Below, piece by piece: positions 1 through 7,051 of a stretch of 12,691 bases of DNA. The position numbers and the translations under genes were made by a program. Position 1 is the first letter of the stretch; the number at the start of each line of letters is the position of its first letter. Source of the DNA: CAYSIX01 sp964431205 (GTDB lineage: Bacteria; Planctomycetota; Phycisphaerae; Phycisphaerales; Phycisphaeraceae); the NCBI GenBank assembly GCA_964431205.1, contig CAYSIX010000114.1, positions 1-12,691 on the forward strand, given 5' to 3'. The notes beneath the pieces were generated by a model. That model worked only from the letters and a program-made list of their open reading frames with translations, was not told where the DNA came from and made no database searches.

Positions 1-931
1 GACGGTCCCGTTGGCGACCCAGTCGCAGCCGGCTCTTCAACCACGTCACCCACTGGCTCTCGCCCTGGCCCACCTGACGCACCATCACCGACGAAAAAAC
101 CGTCAGCACGAGCGAGATCGCCACGCTCAGCGTCGCGAACGTGGCGAACGGTTGCGAGAGGTACCACTGCGCCGCCGCGGGCAGGTGCCCCAGCGTCGCC
201 GGGTCCGGCGGCCGATACGTCGCCCGGCTCAGCGACGCCTCGAGCACCAGCAGCGGATGCAGCGGCGTCAACCACGTCGTCTCCGGCCCGGCGTGCAGAC
301 GACGCAGCACCAGCACGTCCACCGTGTACGCCCCCGCCAGGTACGCCGCCACCACGATCACGAACCCGAACACCGCCTTGCGCCCCCCGACGCGCAGCAC
401 CGACATCGTCACCGCCACCGCCCCGACCGTCAGCGCCGTCAACCCCGCCGTCGCGAACGCCACGAACACCGACCGCATCGGCACGCCGCCGAAGATCAGC
501 AGCACCGCGAACAGCGGCAACCCGCTCAGCAGCAGCACCAGCACAAAGAACAGCCGACCCAGCAGCGTCCCCAGCACGATCTGCAGGTTCGACAGCGGCG
601 TGGTCAGCAGGATGTCGTACGTCTTGCCCGCCTGCTCCTGCGCGATCGCCGCGGCCATGAACAGCGGCGCCAGCAGGCACACCAGCAGAATCTGCCCGTA
701 GGCAATGACCGCGAACACCGTCGTGCCCGCCTTGGCCAGCTCCGTCAGGCTCAACTGCCCGCTCATCCCCCCGGCGCTCATCAGCCCGATCAGCACCAGC
801 GCCACCAGCGCGCCCAGGTACCCCAGCCGCGCCCACAGGTGCCGCGGCTGACGCGAGCCCACCTGCAGAATCCGCACCACCATCGGGTTGCCCGGGCCCA
901 GCGTCCACAGCCAGTTCAGCAGCAGGTTCAT
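1..931 (-). CDS. ABC-2 type transporter permease, 3' end cut by the window
   Basis: Reading the minus strand from the ATG at 931 gives 310 open codons to the window edge with no stop, so the C-terminus is missing. The protein starts MNLLLNWLWTLGPGNP and has about six hydrophobic segments (roughly residues 35-53, 68-97, 118-147, 155-178, 186-209 and 262-284). After the second segment comes an acidic/polar turn, AIAQEQAGKTYDILLTTPLS (residues 95-114). This is the hallmark of ABC-2 permeases, where an IAxERExGTxExLLxTP-like loop contacts the ATPase. It would be the inner-membrane channel of an exporter; the substrate is unknown. The only ATPase in view is the divergent lptB, but LptB normally pairs with LptF/LptG, so the real partner is probably beyond the left edge. 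The start lies 50 bp from lptB in a shared divergent promoter region, with only a short GGGTGG-like sequence just upstream. The family call is firm; the substrate is not predictable. Confidence 0.88.
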   Translation of the reverse strand, partial: MNLLLNWLWTLGPGNPMVVRILQVGSRQPRHLWARLGYLGALVALVLIGLMSAGGMSGQLSLTELAKAGTTVFAVIAYGQILLVCLLAPLFMAAAIAQEQAGKTYDILLTTPLSNLQIVLGTLLGRLFFVLVLLLSGLPLFAVLLIFGGVPMRSVFVAFATAGLTALTVGAVAVTMSVLRVGGRKAVFGFVIVVAAYLAGAYTVDVLVLRRLHAGPETTWLTPLHPLLVLEASLSRATYRPPDPATLGHLPAAAQWYLSQPFATFATLSVAISLVLTVFSSVMVRQVGQGESQWVTWLKSRLRLGRQRDR

Positions 932-940
932 GCCACCCAA

Positions 941-975
941 AGAATAGCCGATCCGCCGGCGCTTTCGGCTATCAT
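941..975. promoter_or_regulatory. Symmetric divergent promoter/operator between the permease gene and lptB
   Basis: The 50-bp gap holds a perfect 8-bp inverted repeat, ATAGCCGA at 944-951 and TCGGCTAT at 965-972, with a 13-bp spacer. Each arm forms part of an outward-facing -10-like box preceded by GGC: TATCAT at 970-975 on the plus strand and TATTCT at 946-941 on the minus strand. The boxes lie 6 and 9 nt from the start codons of lptB and the permease, so transcripts would be leaderless or nearly so. I see no good -35 box on either side. The repeat could equally be the binding site of a dimeric regulator. The symmetry is seen directly; promoter function is inferred. Confidence 0.5.
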
Positions 976-981
976 CGCCGC

Positions 982-1728
982 GTGTTCATCCTCAAGTCCA
1001 TCAACCTCTACAAGTCCTACGGCGGGCGCACCGTCGTGGACCGCGTCTCATTCGACGTCGCCGAGGGCGAGATCGTCGGGCTGCTCGGTCGCAACGGCGC
1101 CGGCAAGACCACTAGCTTTCGCATGACCATCGGGATGATCACCCCCGAGGGCGGGACGGTCATCTTCAACGGCCAGGACGTCACCCGCCTGCCCATGTAC
1201 CAGCGGGCCCAGAAGGGCATGGGGTACCTCTCGCAGGAGCCCAGCGTCTTCCAGCGGCTGACCGTCGAGCAGAACCTGCTGGCGATCCTCGAGACCCGCC
1301 CGCTGCGACGCGCCGATCGCCACGCCCGCGCTGAGGAGCTGATGGAGCAGTTTGACCTGACCAAATGCCGCCGCCAGCAGGCACGCACGCTCTCGGGCGG
1401 TGAGCGTCGCAAGCTCGAGATCGCCCGGGCGCTGATCACCGAGCCGTCACTGATCCTGCTCGACGAGCCGTTCAGCGGCGTGGACCCCAAGGCCGTCGAG
1501 GAGTTGCAGGCCGAGATCCGCCGACTTCGTGATGAGCAGCACATCGCCATGCTCGTGACCGACCACAACGTCCACCACATCCTCGCCGTCTGCGAGCGCG
1601 TGTACCTGATGTCGGAGGGCAAGGTCGTCTTCCAGGGCACGCCGAAGCAGATGATCAAGGACGAGAACGTGCGTCAGCTCTACCTCGGCTCGACCTTCCG
1701 CGGCGACGAGTTTGATGAGAGGGGTTGA
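982..1728 (+). CDS. lptB: LPS export ABC transporter ATP-binding protein LptB
   Basis: This 248-residue protein starts with GTG. LptB is the cytoplasmic ATPase of the LptB2FG complex, which extracts lipopolysaccharide from the inner membrane for transport to the outer membrane. All nucleotide-binding motifs are intact: Walker A GRNGAGKTT (36-44), Q-loop Q85, signature LSGGE (137-141), Walker B LILLDEP (157-163) with catalytic E162, and switch H195 in TDHNV. LptB-typical features include ERRKLEIARAL after the signature, FSGVDP after Walker B, and a C-terminal YLGSTF resembling YLGxxF in the E. coli protein. Length is close to the usual ~240 residues. There is no Shine-Dalgarno sequence; a -10-like TATCAT ends 6 nt before the start, suggesting a leaderless message. 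lptA, lptC, lptF and lptG are not nearby. Branched-chain amino acid ATPases (LivF/LivG) are the closest alternative, but the motifs favour LptB. Confidence 0.9.
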   Translation: MFILKSINLYKSYGGRTVVDRVSFDVAEGEIVGLLGRNGAGKTTSFRMTIGMITPEGGTVIFNGQDVTRLPMYQRAQKGMGYLSQEPSVFQRLTVEQNLLAILETRPLRRADRHARAEELMEQFDLTKCRRQQARTLSGGERRKLEIARALITEPSLILLDEPFSGVDPKAVEELQAEIRRLRDEQHIAMLVTDHNVHHILAVCERVYLMSEGKVVFQGTPKQMIKDENVRQLYLGSTFRGDEFDERG

Positions 1729-1785
1729 GAAGGGAAGAAGAGAAGGAGGGCAGCAGGGAAGGAGGGAAGGAGTTGAGTAGAAAAA
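1727..1785 (+). repeat. Polypurine, G-run-rich tract after lptB
   Basis: Starting at the lptB stop codon, about 60 bases are almost entirely A and G on the plus strand, with few pyrimidines. They contain several GGG runs separated by 5-13 nt (AGGG/AAGG-type units) and end in a run of five A. The tract codes for nothing convincing. Its composition differs sharply from the GC-balanced neighbouring genes. It could form a weak G-quadruplex or triplex, or act as a slow zone for transcript termination ahead of the hairpin at 1801. It may also be an eroded simple repeat. Confidence 0.45.
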
Positions 1786-1800
1786 CCGGAATGACGAAAG

Positions 1801-1829
1801 CCCGCCGCTGCGAGGCTCGCTGCGGCGGG
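1801..1829 (+). terminator. Long near-perfect hairpin downstream of lptB, possible terminator without a U tract
   Basis: The arms CCCGCCGC (1801-1808) and GCGGCGGG (1822-1829) pair perfectly. Inside them GCGAG (1810-1814) faces CTCGC (1816-1820) across one central base, with a single T-T mismatch between the two stems. It is preceded by GAAAG but not followed by a T run on the plus strand. Read on the minus strand, short pyrimidine runs do follow it, but no minus-strand gene ends here. It most likely stops or stabilises the lptB transcript, and it precedes the possible promoter of the next gene. Confidence 0.45.
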
Positions 1830-1874
1830 ATACGCACCCGACCACGCACTTCCGCCTACACTGCATAACGGCCC

Positions 1875-2081
1875 ATGCCCGATCGCTCCCCCCTTACCGC
1901 TTCGCTCTCGCCACTGCCCGTCCGCGTGACGGCGATGGCTGTGCTCGTGCTGATCGCCCTGGCCGCGATCTGGCTGATCGACCGCCGCGCCGTTCAACGC
2001 ATGCACGAGCTGGAGGCCGAGCACCCCGCACCGGCCCGGCACACCTCCGACCCGAGAGAACGCCATGCCCCCTCGCCGTAA
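1875..2081 (+). CDS. Possible small single-span membrane protein
   Basis: This is a 68-residue open frame. It has a polar N-terminus, one strongly hydrophobic segment at about residues 19-36 (VTAMAVLVLIALAAIWLI), and a basic, Pro-rich tail. A positively charged RR follows the membrane segment. It overlaps the start of the pseudouridine synthase gene by 17 bp in another frame, an arrangement consistent with translational coupling. No Shine-Dalgarno sequence is visible, but a -10-like TACACT (1857-1862) lies 12 nt before the ATG, so a very short leader is plausible. I do not recognise the family. The hydrophobic segment and gene arrangement favour a real gene, but chance is possible at this length. 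Confidence 0.5.
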   Translation: MPDRSPLTASLSPLPVRVTAMAVLVLIALAAIWLIDRRAVQRMHELEAEHPAPARHTSDPRERHAPSP

Positions 2082-3000
2082 GACCACACCGAGATCGCGC
2101 TCGGCCGGCTCCGAAGCGTCCGCCGCCCTGCGGGATGCCTCGCGCGGGATCCGCCTGCAGAAAGCGTTGGCCGAGGCCGGCGTCGCCTCGCGGCGCGCGT
2201 GTGAGCAGCTCATCGAGGCCGGGCGCGTGCGGGTCAACGGCCAGCGCGTCACCGAGCTGCCGGCGTGGGTCGATCCCCGTCAGGACACGATCGAGGTGGA
2301 CGGCGAGGCGATCGCCCGCCCCAGCCGCAAGGGCCGCCACGGCACGCGCCACACGTACCTGATGCTGCACAAGCCGAGGAGTGTGATCTCGACCAACCGC
2401 GACCCCGAGGGCCGTCGCCGCGTGATCGACCTGATCCCCTCGACCGCGCTGCCCGGGCGGCCGCGGCTGTTCCCGGTGGGCCGGCTCGACGCGGACTCGA
2501 CCGGCCTGATCCTGCTGACCGACGACGGCGAGCTGACCCAACGCCTCACCCACCCGCGTTACGAGGTGGCCAAGCACTACCTGGTGTCGATCAAGGGCCG
2601 GGTCAGCGAGGACGATCTGGAGCGTCTGCGTCGGGGCATCTACCTGGCCCCGCCCCGGGACGCGCCGCCGGGCCGCAAGCCGCCGGCGAAATCGCGTCAC
2701 CCCCGGGCCAGGCGCGCCTCGGTCGAGCGCGTGCGCGTCGTCCGCCACGAGACCGACCGCGCCCGCGGCGACCGCACGACGCTGGCGATCACGCTGCGTG
2801 AGGGCCAGAACCGCGAGATCCGCCGGCTGCTCGCGCGGCTGGGGTTCAAGGTCCGCCGGCTCAAGCGCGTCGGTATCGGGCCGCTGCGCCTCAAGGGTTT
2901 GGCCGTGGGCCAGTGGCGACCGCTGACGCCCACGGAGCTGAGCCAGCTCCGCAAGGCCGCGGGGATGGGCGGCCGCCACGAATCATCCGGTCAAGATTGA
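2065..3000 (+). CDS. RsuA/RluB/RluE-family rRNA pseudouridine synthase
   Basis: This 311-residue enzyme isomerises a specific uridine in rRNA to pseudouridine. A basic N-terminal extension (1-28) precedes an S4 RNA-binding domain at about 29-85 (IRLQKALAEAGVASRRACEQ, then VNGQRV). The catalytic domain follows, with LHKPRSVISTNRDPEGRR (101-118) and the signature GRLDADSTGLILLTDDGEL (139-157), whose catalytic Asp is D142. The later block LREGQNREIRRLLARLG (244-260) is typical of the RsuA/RluB branch. An Arg/Pro-rich insertion at about 197-235 is longer than usual. Target choice (16S U516 or 23S U2605 in E. coli numbering) cannot be settled by eye; RluB-like is my best guess. The upstream GAGAGAA is a weak ribosome site, and translation may be coupled to the overlapping small gene. 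It is convergent with the sulfatase, only 16 bp away. Confidence 0.9.
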   Translation: MPPRRKTTPRSRSAGSEASAALRDASRGIRLQKALAEAGVASRRACEQLIEAGRVRVNGQRVTELPAWVDPRQDTIEVDGEAIARPSRKGRHGTRHTYLMLHKPRSVISTNRDPEGRRRVIDLIPSTALPGRPRLFPVGRLDADSTGLILLTDDGELTQRLTHPRYEVAKHYLVSIKGRVSEDDLERLRRGIYLAPPRDAPPGRKPPAKSRHPRARRASVERVRVVRHETDRARGDRTTLAITLREGQNREIRRLLARLGFKVRRLKRVGIGPLRLKGLAVGQWRPLTPTELSQLRKAAGMGGRHESSGQD

Positions 3001-3016
3001 GCGTGCTCCGCCGCGA

Positions 3017-4411
3017 TCAGTATTCGCCCGTTCGCGGCTGGGGCGCCGCCTCGGCGTCGTGCCAGCGACGCGCCAGCTCGACACGCATCCGCGATAGAAC
3101 CGCGGCGTAGACCGGGTCGGCCGCGACGTCCCGCAGCTCGTGCGGATCACGCTCCAGGTCGAACAGCAGCTCCCGCCCGTCGCCGCTCGAACAGTAGCGG
3201 TGCGTCCGCGTGCGGATCGTCTTCCACGACGGCCCGCCCGGCTCGCGATGCTCCAGCAGCGCCGAGGCCCGTGGCTCATACGCCTGTCCCCGTAGCAGCG
3301 GCGCAAACGACCGGCCCTGAAACCCCACCGGCACTGGCAGGCCCGCCAGCTCCACCAGCGTCGGCGCCAGGTCCACCAGCTCGATCAACTCGTCCCGCCG
3401 TCCCGCCGCCAGCGCGCCCGGCCACGAGACGATCAGGGGCACACGCGCGCAGTGGTCCAGCCCCGGCGGGCCCTTCTGCACCTTCCCGTGATCGCCCAGC
3501 CGCTCGCCGTGGTCCGAGCTGAACACCACCACCGTCTGATCGCTCACGCCCAGCTCGTCGAGCGCGTTGAGCACCCGCCCGATCTGATCGTCCACGTGAC
3601 TGACCAGGGCGTAGTAGTGCTGCCGCACGACCCGCCACCGCTCGGGGCTCAGGCCCAGCCTGTCCGCGTCGCCGGGCCGCATCGCCGGCGGCGGCAGCGT
3701 CGCCGGATCGTACCGGTCGAGAAACCTCGCCGGCGGGTTCAGCGGGCAGTGCGGCGCGTAGAACCCGGCGACGCAGAAGAACGGTTGGTCCGGATGCCGT
3801 CCGACGCGCTCGTGCAGGAAGTCGATCGTGCTCTGCGCGACGAAGGCGGTGTGCGTCAGGTGCTCAGGACCCTCGAAGGTGTACGGCTCGTGCGTGTCGC
3901 GCGGGCGCTTGCGGATCGGTGCGCCGATCCACGCCGGCGGCGTGCTGCAGCGGCAGGACTCGACGTGATCGGGCGCGACCCGCCGCACCCACTCGATGTA
4001 GGCGTCCTCGTAACAGCCCGGCTCGTCGGAGATCAGGACGCGGTCAAAACCGTATTTCGGATGCGGGCGGCGATGGTCCCGGTTCGCGTGGTTGAGAAAG
4101 TGCAGCTTGCCCAGATTCGCGGTGTGGTAGCCCGCCTCACCGAGCACGTGCTGGAGGCACGAGACGTCCGCCGGCATCTCGATGCCGTTGCACGTGCACC
4201 CCAGCGCCCCGGGGTATCGCCCGCTGAACAGGCTCATCCGGCTGGGCATGCAGACCGGACTGTTGCAGAACGCGTGGGTAAACAGCGAGCCGCGCGACGC
4301 CAGGCGATCGAGGTGCGGCGTGACCATGTGGTCGAACCCGGCGGCGGCGATCGTGTCCCACCGTTGCTGGTCGGTCAAGAGAAAGAGGATGTGCGGCGGT
4401 CGTTTCGGCAT
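3017..4411 (-). CDS. Cytoplasmic Cys-type sulfatase (sulfatase family S1)
   Basis: This 464-residue enzyme would hydrolyse sulfate esters after an FGE-type enzyme converts its Cys to formylglycine. The N-terminal strand PHILFLLTDQQRWDT supplies metal ligands D14 and Q15. The formylglycine motif is CMPSR (54-58), matching CxPxR, followed by SLFSGRYP. Further active-site residues seen are K102 and H104 in GKLHF, H221 in YAPHCP, D300-H301 in SSDHGERLGDHG, and K313. All expected catalytic positions are present and the length is normal. There is no signal peptide, unlike many planctomycete sulfatases, so it should act in the cytoplasm on small imported sulfated molecules. No FGE gene is in view. 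Upstream on the minus strand a -10-like TAGTCT (4455-4450) may serve as its promoter. The exact substrate class (choline, aryl or carbohydrate sulfate) cannot be assigned from sequence alone. Confidence 0.92.
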   Translation of the reverse strand: MPKRPPHILFLLTDQQRWDTIAAAGFDHMVTPHLDRLASRGSLFTHAFCNSPVCMPSRMSLFSGRYPGALGCTCNGIEMPADVSCLQHVLGEAGYHTANLGKLHFLNHANRDHRRPHPKYGFDRVLISDEPGCYEDAYIEWVRRVAPDHVESCRCSTPPAWIGAPIRKRPRDTHEPYTFEGPEHLTHTAFVAQSTIDFLHERVGRHPDQPFFCVAGFYAPHCPLNPPARFLDRYDPATLPPPAMRPGDADRLGLSPERWRVVRQHYYALVSHVDDQIGRVLNALDELGVSDQTVVVFSSDHGERLGDHGKVQKGPPGLDHCARVPLIVSWPGALAAGRRDELIELVDLAPTLVELAGLPVPVGFQGRSFAPLLRGQAYEPRASALLEHREPGGPSWKTIRTRTHRYCSSGDGRELLFDLERDPHELRDVAADPVYAAVLSRMRVELARRWHDAEAAPQPRTGEY

Positions 4412-4471
4412 GACGTCTGTCGCGGCAACGGCGTGACGTGGCGGCTCGCAGACTAGCAGCCGCGAAGCGGT

Positions 4472-5560
4472 CTAGGCGTTCGGCGCCGTCGACGACCCCC
4501 TCTTCCCTGACTCAGAGCGTCGCACCGCCTCGCGATGCGCCCGACGCCCGGCCAGCATGCGCCGGGCCAGCTCACGCATGTCCACCACCTCGTCCGTCTC
4601 GTCAACGATCTCGGTGCCCAGCAGCGTCTCCAGCGCGTCCTCCAGGGTCACGATCCCCGCCGTCCCGCCGAACTCGTCCACCACCTGGAAAAGCTGGCTG
4701 CGCTGCTGCATGAACTGCTCGAGCGCATCGCCGACGCTGGCGTGCTCCGGGATCACGTGGACCGGCCCGGCCAGGTCGCCCACGCGCTGGTCCAGCCGCC
4801 CCTGATGCAGCGCCTCGAACAGCCGGTACCGATGCACGATGCCGCGGATGTCGTCCAGGTCCCGCCCGTACACCGGCAGGCGCGCAAACCGCGGCGGGGG
4901 CTGATCCCCGATCGCCTGGCCCACCGTCGCGTCCTCCTGCAGCGCCAGTACCACACGCCGCGGCGTCATCACCTCGTGCACCTTGATCCGCCCCAGCGCC
5001 AGCAGGTTGCGGATCACGCTCGCCTCGTGCCCGCTGAGCACGCCCTCGTCGTGGCCCATCCGCGCCAGCGAAACGACCTCGGCACGACTGAGCCGCTCCT
5101 TGTCCGACCGCCCCCCGATCAGTCGATTCATCGCCTCGAAGAGGATGACCAGCGGGTAGCACACGATCACCAGCCACCGCAGCGTCCACGCGGTGAACAC
5201 GGTCAGCGCGCGGGCGTACACGGCGCCGAGGGTCTTGGGGATGATCTCGCTGAGCACGAGGATCAACAGCGTGAGGATCGCGCTGGTCAGGCCGACCCAG
5301 CGATTGCCGAAGACGATCACGGCCTGGGCGCCGACGCCGGCGGCGCCGACGGTGTGGGCGATCGTGTTGAGCGTGAGGATCGCCGAGAGCGGCCGATCGA
5401 CGTTGCGCTTCATGGCGCCGAGGACGGCGGCGGCGCGTGAGCCGCGCTCCTCCATGGCCGCCAAGTGGCTTTGGGGCACGCTGAGCAGGGCCGCCTCCAG
5501 CAGGGAGCAGAGGAACGAGACGCCGAGCGCCAACGCGAGGTACAGCAGCAACAGGACCAT
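4472..5560 (-). CDS. CNNM-domain (DUF21) membrane protein with a CBS pair, CorB/HlyC-CorC type
   Basis: This 362-residue protein belongs to the CNNM/CorB family, linked to Mg2+ and divalent-cation transport or homeostasis. The N-terminal DUF21 domain has about four hydrophobic segments within residues 1-147 and the family motif SEIIPKT (104-110). A linker contains HEVMTPR (195-201), which opens the CBS pair (about 200-318). The second CBS repeat has DEFGGTAGIVTLED (295-308), typical of the family. The usual C-terminal CorC_HlyC domain is missing: the chain ends about 45 residues after the second CBS repeat in an Arg- and Ser-rich tail, so it is shorter than the ~420-450 residues of full-length relatives. 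The gene lies 60 bp upstream of the sulfatase on the same strand but has no obvious functional link to it. It is divergent from rplU. A haemolysin function, sometimes annotated for this family, is not supported. Confidence 0.9.
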   Translation of the reverse strand: MVLLLLYLALALGVSFLCSLLEAALLSVPQSHLAAMEERGSRAAAVLGAMKRNVDRPLSAILTLNTIAHTVGAAGVGAQAVIVFGNRWVGLTSAILTLLILVLSEIIPKTLGAVYARALTVFTAWTLRWLVIVCYPLVILFEAMNRLIGGRSDKERLSRAEVVSLARMGHDEGVLSGHEASVIRNLLALGRIKVHEVMTPRRVVLALQEDATVGQAIGDQPPPRFARLPVYGRDLDDIRGIVHRYRLFEALHQGRLDQRVGDLAGPVHVIPEHASVGDALEQFMQQRSQLFQVVDEFGGTAGIVTLEDALETLLGTEIVDETDEVVDMRELARRMLAGRRAHREAVRRSESGKRGSSTAPNA

Positions 5561-5597
5561 GAAAGACGCCCGGCCACGAGGGGGTGCCGGCCCGCCG

Positions 5598-5617
5598 CGG
5601 TGGCCAGCCCGCCACCG
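5598..5617. other. Hairpin in the CNNM-rplU divergent gap
   Basis: CGGTGGC (5598-5604) and GCCACCG (5611-5617) form a perfect 7-bp stem with a 6-nt loop, inside a longer GC-rich block of partly self-complementary GCCGG elements. It would lie in the 5' untranslated region of the minus-strand CNNM gene and just upstream of the rplU promoter. It has no T run. It may be a structural leader of the CNNM gene or a boundary element. In DNA this rich in G and C such a stem could also arise by chance. Confidence 0.3.
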
Positions 5618-5640
5618 GCCCGGCCGCCGCGATGCTCGAA

Positions 5641-5669
5641 TTGCATTGCCCCGCGCGCACGGATACTCT
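5641..5669 (+). promoter_or_regulatory. Sigma-70-type promoter of rplU
   Basis: TTGCAT (5641-5646) and TACTCT (5664-5669) are separated by exactly 17 bp. The predicted transcription start near 5676 leaves a leader of about 28 nt that contains the ribosome site AAAGGA (5691-5696), 7 nt before the rplU ATG. Both boxes match the consensus at most positions, and the spacing is optimal. Confidence 0.55.
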
Positions 5670-5703
5670 ACCGGGCTCGGCCGACCCGTGAAAGGAACGA
5701 CCC

Positions 5704-6018
5704 ATGTACGCGGTGATCGAAGACAGCGGCACGCAGATCAAGGTCTCGGAAGGCGACGTGGTGAAGGTGGCGATCCGCGACCTGCCCGAGGACGCCGGGA
5801 CGCTCACGTTTGACCGGGTGCTGATGATCGGCGGATCGGGCGAGCCGAAGATCGGCCAGCCGCACGTGGAGGGGGCGGCGGTGACCGCGGACCTGCTGGC
5901 CCGGGAGCGGACCGACCGCGTTCCGGTTGTAAAGTTCAAGCGGCGCAAGACTTATCGCCGCCGCCGCAGCCATCGCCAGGACTACCTCAAGGTCCGGATC
6001 ACCTCGATCCAGGCCTGA
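5704..6018 (+). CDS. rplU: 50S ribosomal protein bL21
   Basis: This 104-residue protein matches bL21 in length and sequence. It starts MYAVIEDSGTQIKVSEGD, has the central RVLMIGG strand, and the conserved basic stretch VVKFKRRKTYRRRRSHRQDY (75-94) followed by a C-terminal LKVRITSI. bL21 binds 23S rRNA and stabilises the large subunit. A clear ribosome site (AAAGGA) lies 7 nt upstream of the ATG, behind a good promoter. In most bacteria rplU is followed at once by rpmA (bL27) and often obgE. Here the next gene is an unrelated regulator-like protein, so rpmA must be elsewhere. Confidence 0.96.
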   Translation: MYAVIEDSGTQIKVSEGDVVKVAIRDLPEDAGTLTFDRVLMIGGSGEPKIGQPHVEGAAVTADLLARERTDRVPVVKFKRRKTYRRRRSHRQDYLKVRITSIQA

Positions 6019-6160
6019 TCGGATCCCGGACCAACTCCCTCCGTGGCCCCTTTGGCCGCCGCGGCGCCAGATCCCCTGTCGCCGGTTGAGCCGGCCCCCC
6101 ATCGAGCCGATAACACCCCGGGAGCAGGCGGAAACCGCGCCTCCCGCGGCGATCTGTTCG

Positions 6161-7051
6161 ATGGGTACCAAGGCGATGGCACGAGATGGCGACATCACGG
6201 GCAGCGGATTCCGCGGTCTGCACCTGGTCGAGGAGGCGCCGACGGGTCTGGACGGGCGACGGGTGCTGATCGCCGACGACGGGCCGGACCTGCGTTTCCG
6301 TCTGGGCCGGTTGCTTCAGGAAGCGGGCGCCGAGGTCAGCTTCGCCAGCGACGGCCGGCAGGCGCAGAACAAGCTCGCCGGCGTGCTCGAAGCCTGCCGA
6401 CCTTACGCCCTGGTCCTGCTGACCACACGCTTCGACGCCGATCAGGGCCTCTCGCTCGCGCGTCGGCTGCGGGAACGCGGCTACCGCGGGCCGATCCTCG
6501 CGATCAGCGACCGCGACGGCTTCGATTCACGGGAAGCCTGCCTGGACGCCGGCTGCGACGAGGTGATCAGCCGCGGCGAGCTCGAAGCCATGTCCCGTGA
6601 CGAGCTGCTGGCTCGGCTGGACGGCTTGGCGTCCAGCGCCGCTCACGTCGGCTCACGTCCGCCGGCAAGCCTGGTCCCCTCGGCCCCCGACGGCCAATCG
6701 CCCGCCGTCACCAGCGACCTGGCCGCCTACCCGACCATGCGGCCGATGCTCGAGAAGTTCGTCGTCGACCTCTCCCAGCGGCTCAGATCGATCGAGGCGG
6801 CCGCGCGAGCCGGCGACCTCGAGGCCATGGGCGACCTGGTCGCCCGGCTGAAGCGATCGGCCGGCAGCCACGGCTTCGTGCCCATCAGCCGCGAGGCAGG
6901 CCACGTCGAGCAGACCCTGCGCCAGCTCGACCGCAACGAGGCCGACCTCGACCGCCTCGTCGGCGAGCTCAAGGATCTCTGCCAACGCGCCACGCCCTGG
7001 CCCAGCGTCCCGGTCGATCCCGACGACGATCCCCTGCCGCCGACCGCCTGA
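6161..7051 (+). CDS. Degenerate response-regulator receiver plus Hpt-like protein lacking both phosphoacceptors
   Basis: The frame opens further upstream with a TTG at 6086. I prefer the ATG at 6161 (296 residues; ATG 6176 is also possible), since no ribosome site supports any of them strongly. Residues ~33-140 align with a receiver domain: RRVLIADDGPD gives the acidic pair D39-D40, and RPYALVLLTTRFDADQGL corresponds to the usual DLVLLDxxMPxxDG. The phosphorylated Asp is therefore replaced by T88. S116 is kept, but the conserved Lys is replaced by R138 in ISRGE. After a linker, residues ~190-275 resemble an Hpt helical bundle: LVARLKRSAGSHGF matches LAHRLKGSAGxxG with the phosphorylated His replaced by A228. 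Both phosphotransfer sites are thus missing. The protein is probably a phosphorylation-independent adaptor or protein-interaction module. No kinase is adjacent. Confidence 0.78.
   Translation: MGTKAMARDGDITGSGFRGLHLVEEAPTGLDGRRVLIADDGPDLRFRLGRLLQEAGAEVSFASDGRQAQNKLAGVLEACRPYALVLLTTRFDADQGLSLARRLRERGYRGPILAISDRDGFDSREACLDAGCDEVISRGELEAMSRDELLARLDGLASSAAHVGSRPPASLVPSAPDGQSPAVTSDLAAYPTMRPMLEKFVVDLSQRLRSIEAAARAGDLEAMGDLVARLKRSAGSHGFVPISREAGHVEQTLRQLDRNEADLDRLVGELKDLCQRATPWPSVPVDPDDDPLPPTA

Noticed and set aside
11..1126. 371-codon plus-strand frame
   Set aside because: It is antisense to the ABC-2 permease and runs into lptB. Its residues are almost all His, Arg, Gln and Pro, a typical out-of-frame translation of GC-rich coding DNA.
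1894..2979. 361-codon minus-strand frame
   Set aside because: It lies entirely opposite the pseudouridine synthase gene, whose catalytic motifs are unambiguous.
3001..3016. Bidirectional terminator between the convergent pseudouridine synthase and sulfatase genes
   Set aside because: The 16-bp gap holds no inverted repeat or T tract.
4461..4471. CCGC-GAA-GCGG hairpin between the CNNM and sulfatase genes as a terminator
   Set aside because: The stem is only 4 bp and no T run follows on either strand.
4602..5948. 448-codon minus-strand frame across the CNNM gene and rplU
   Set aside because: It overlaps the CNNM gene in another frame and is antisense to rplU; the sequence is Arg/Gly/Ala/Pro-rich without domains.
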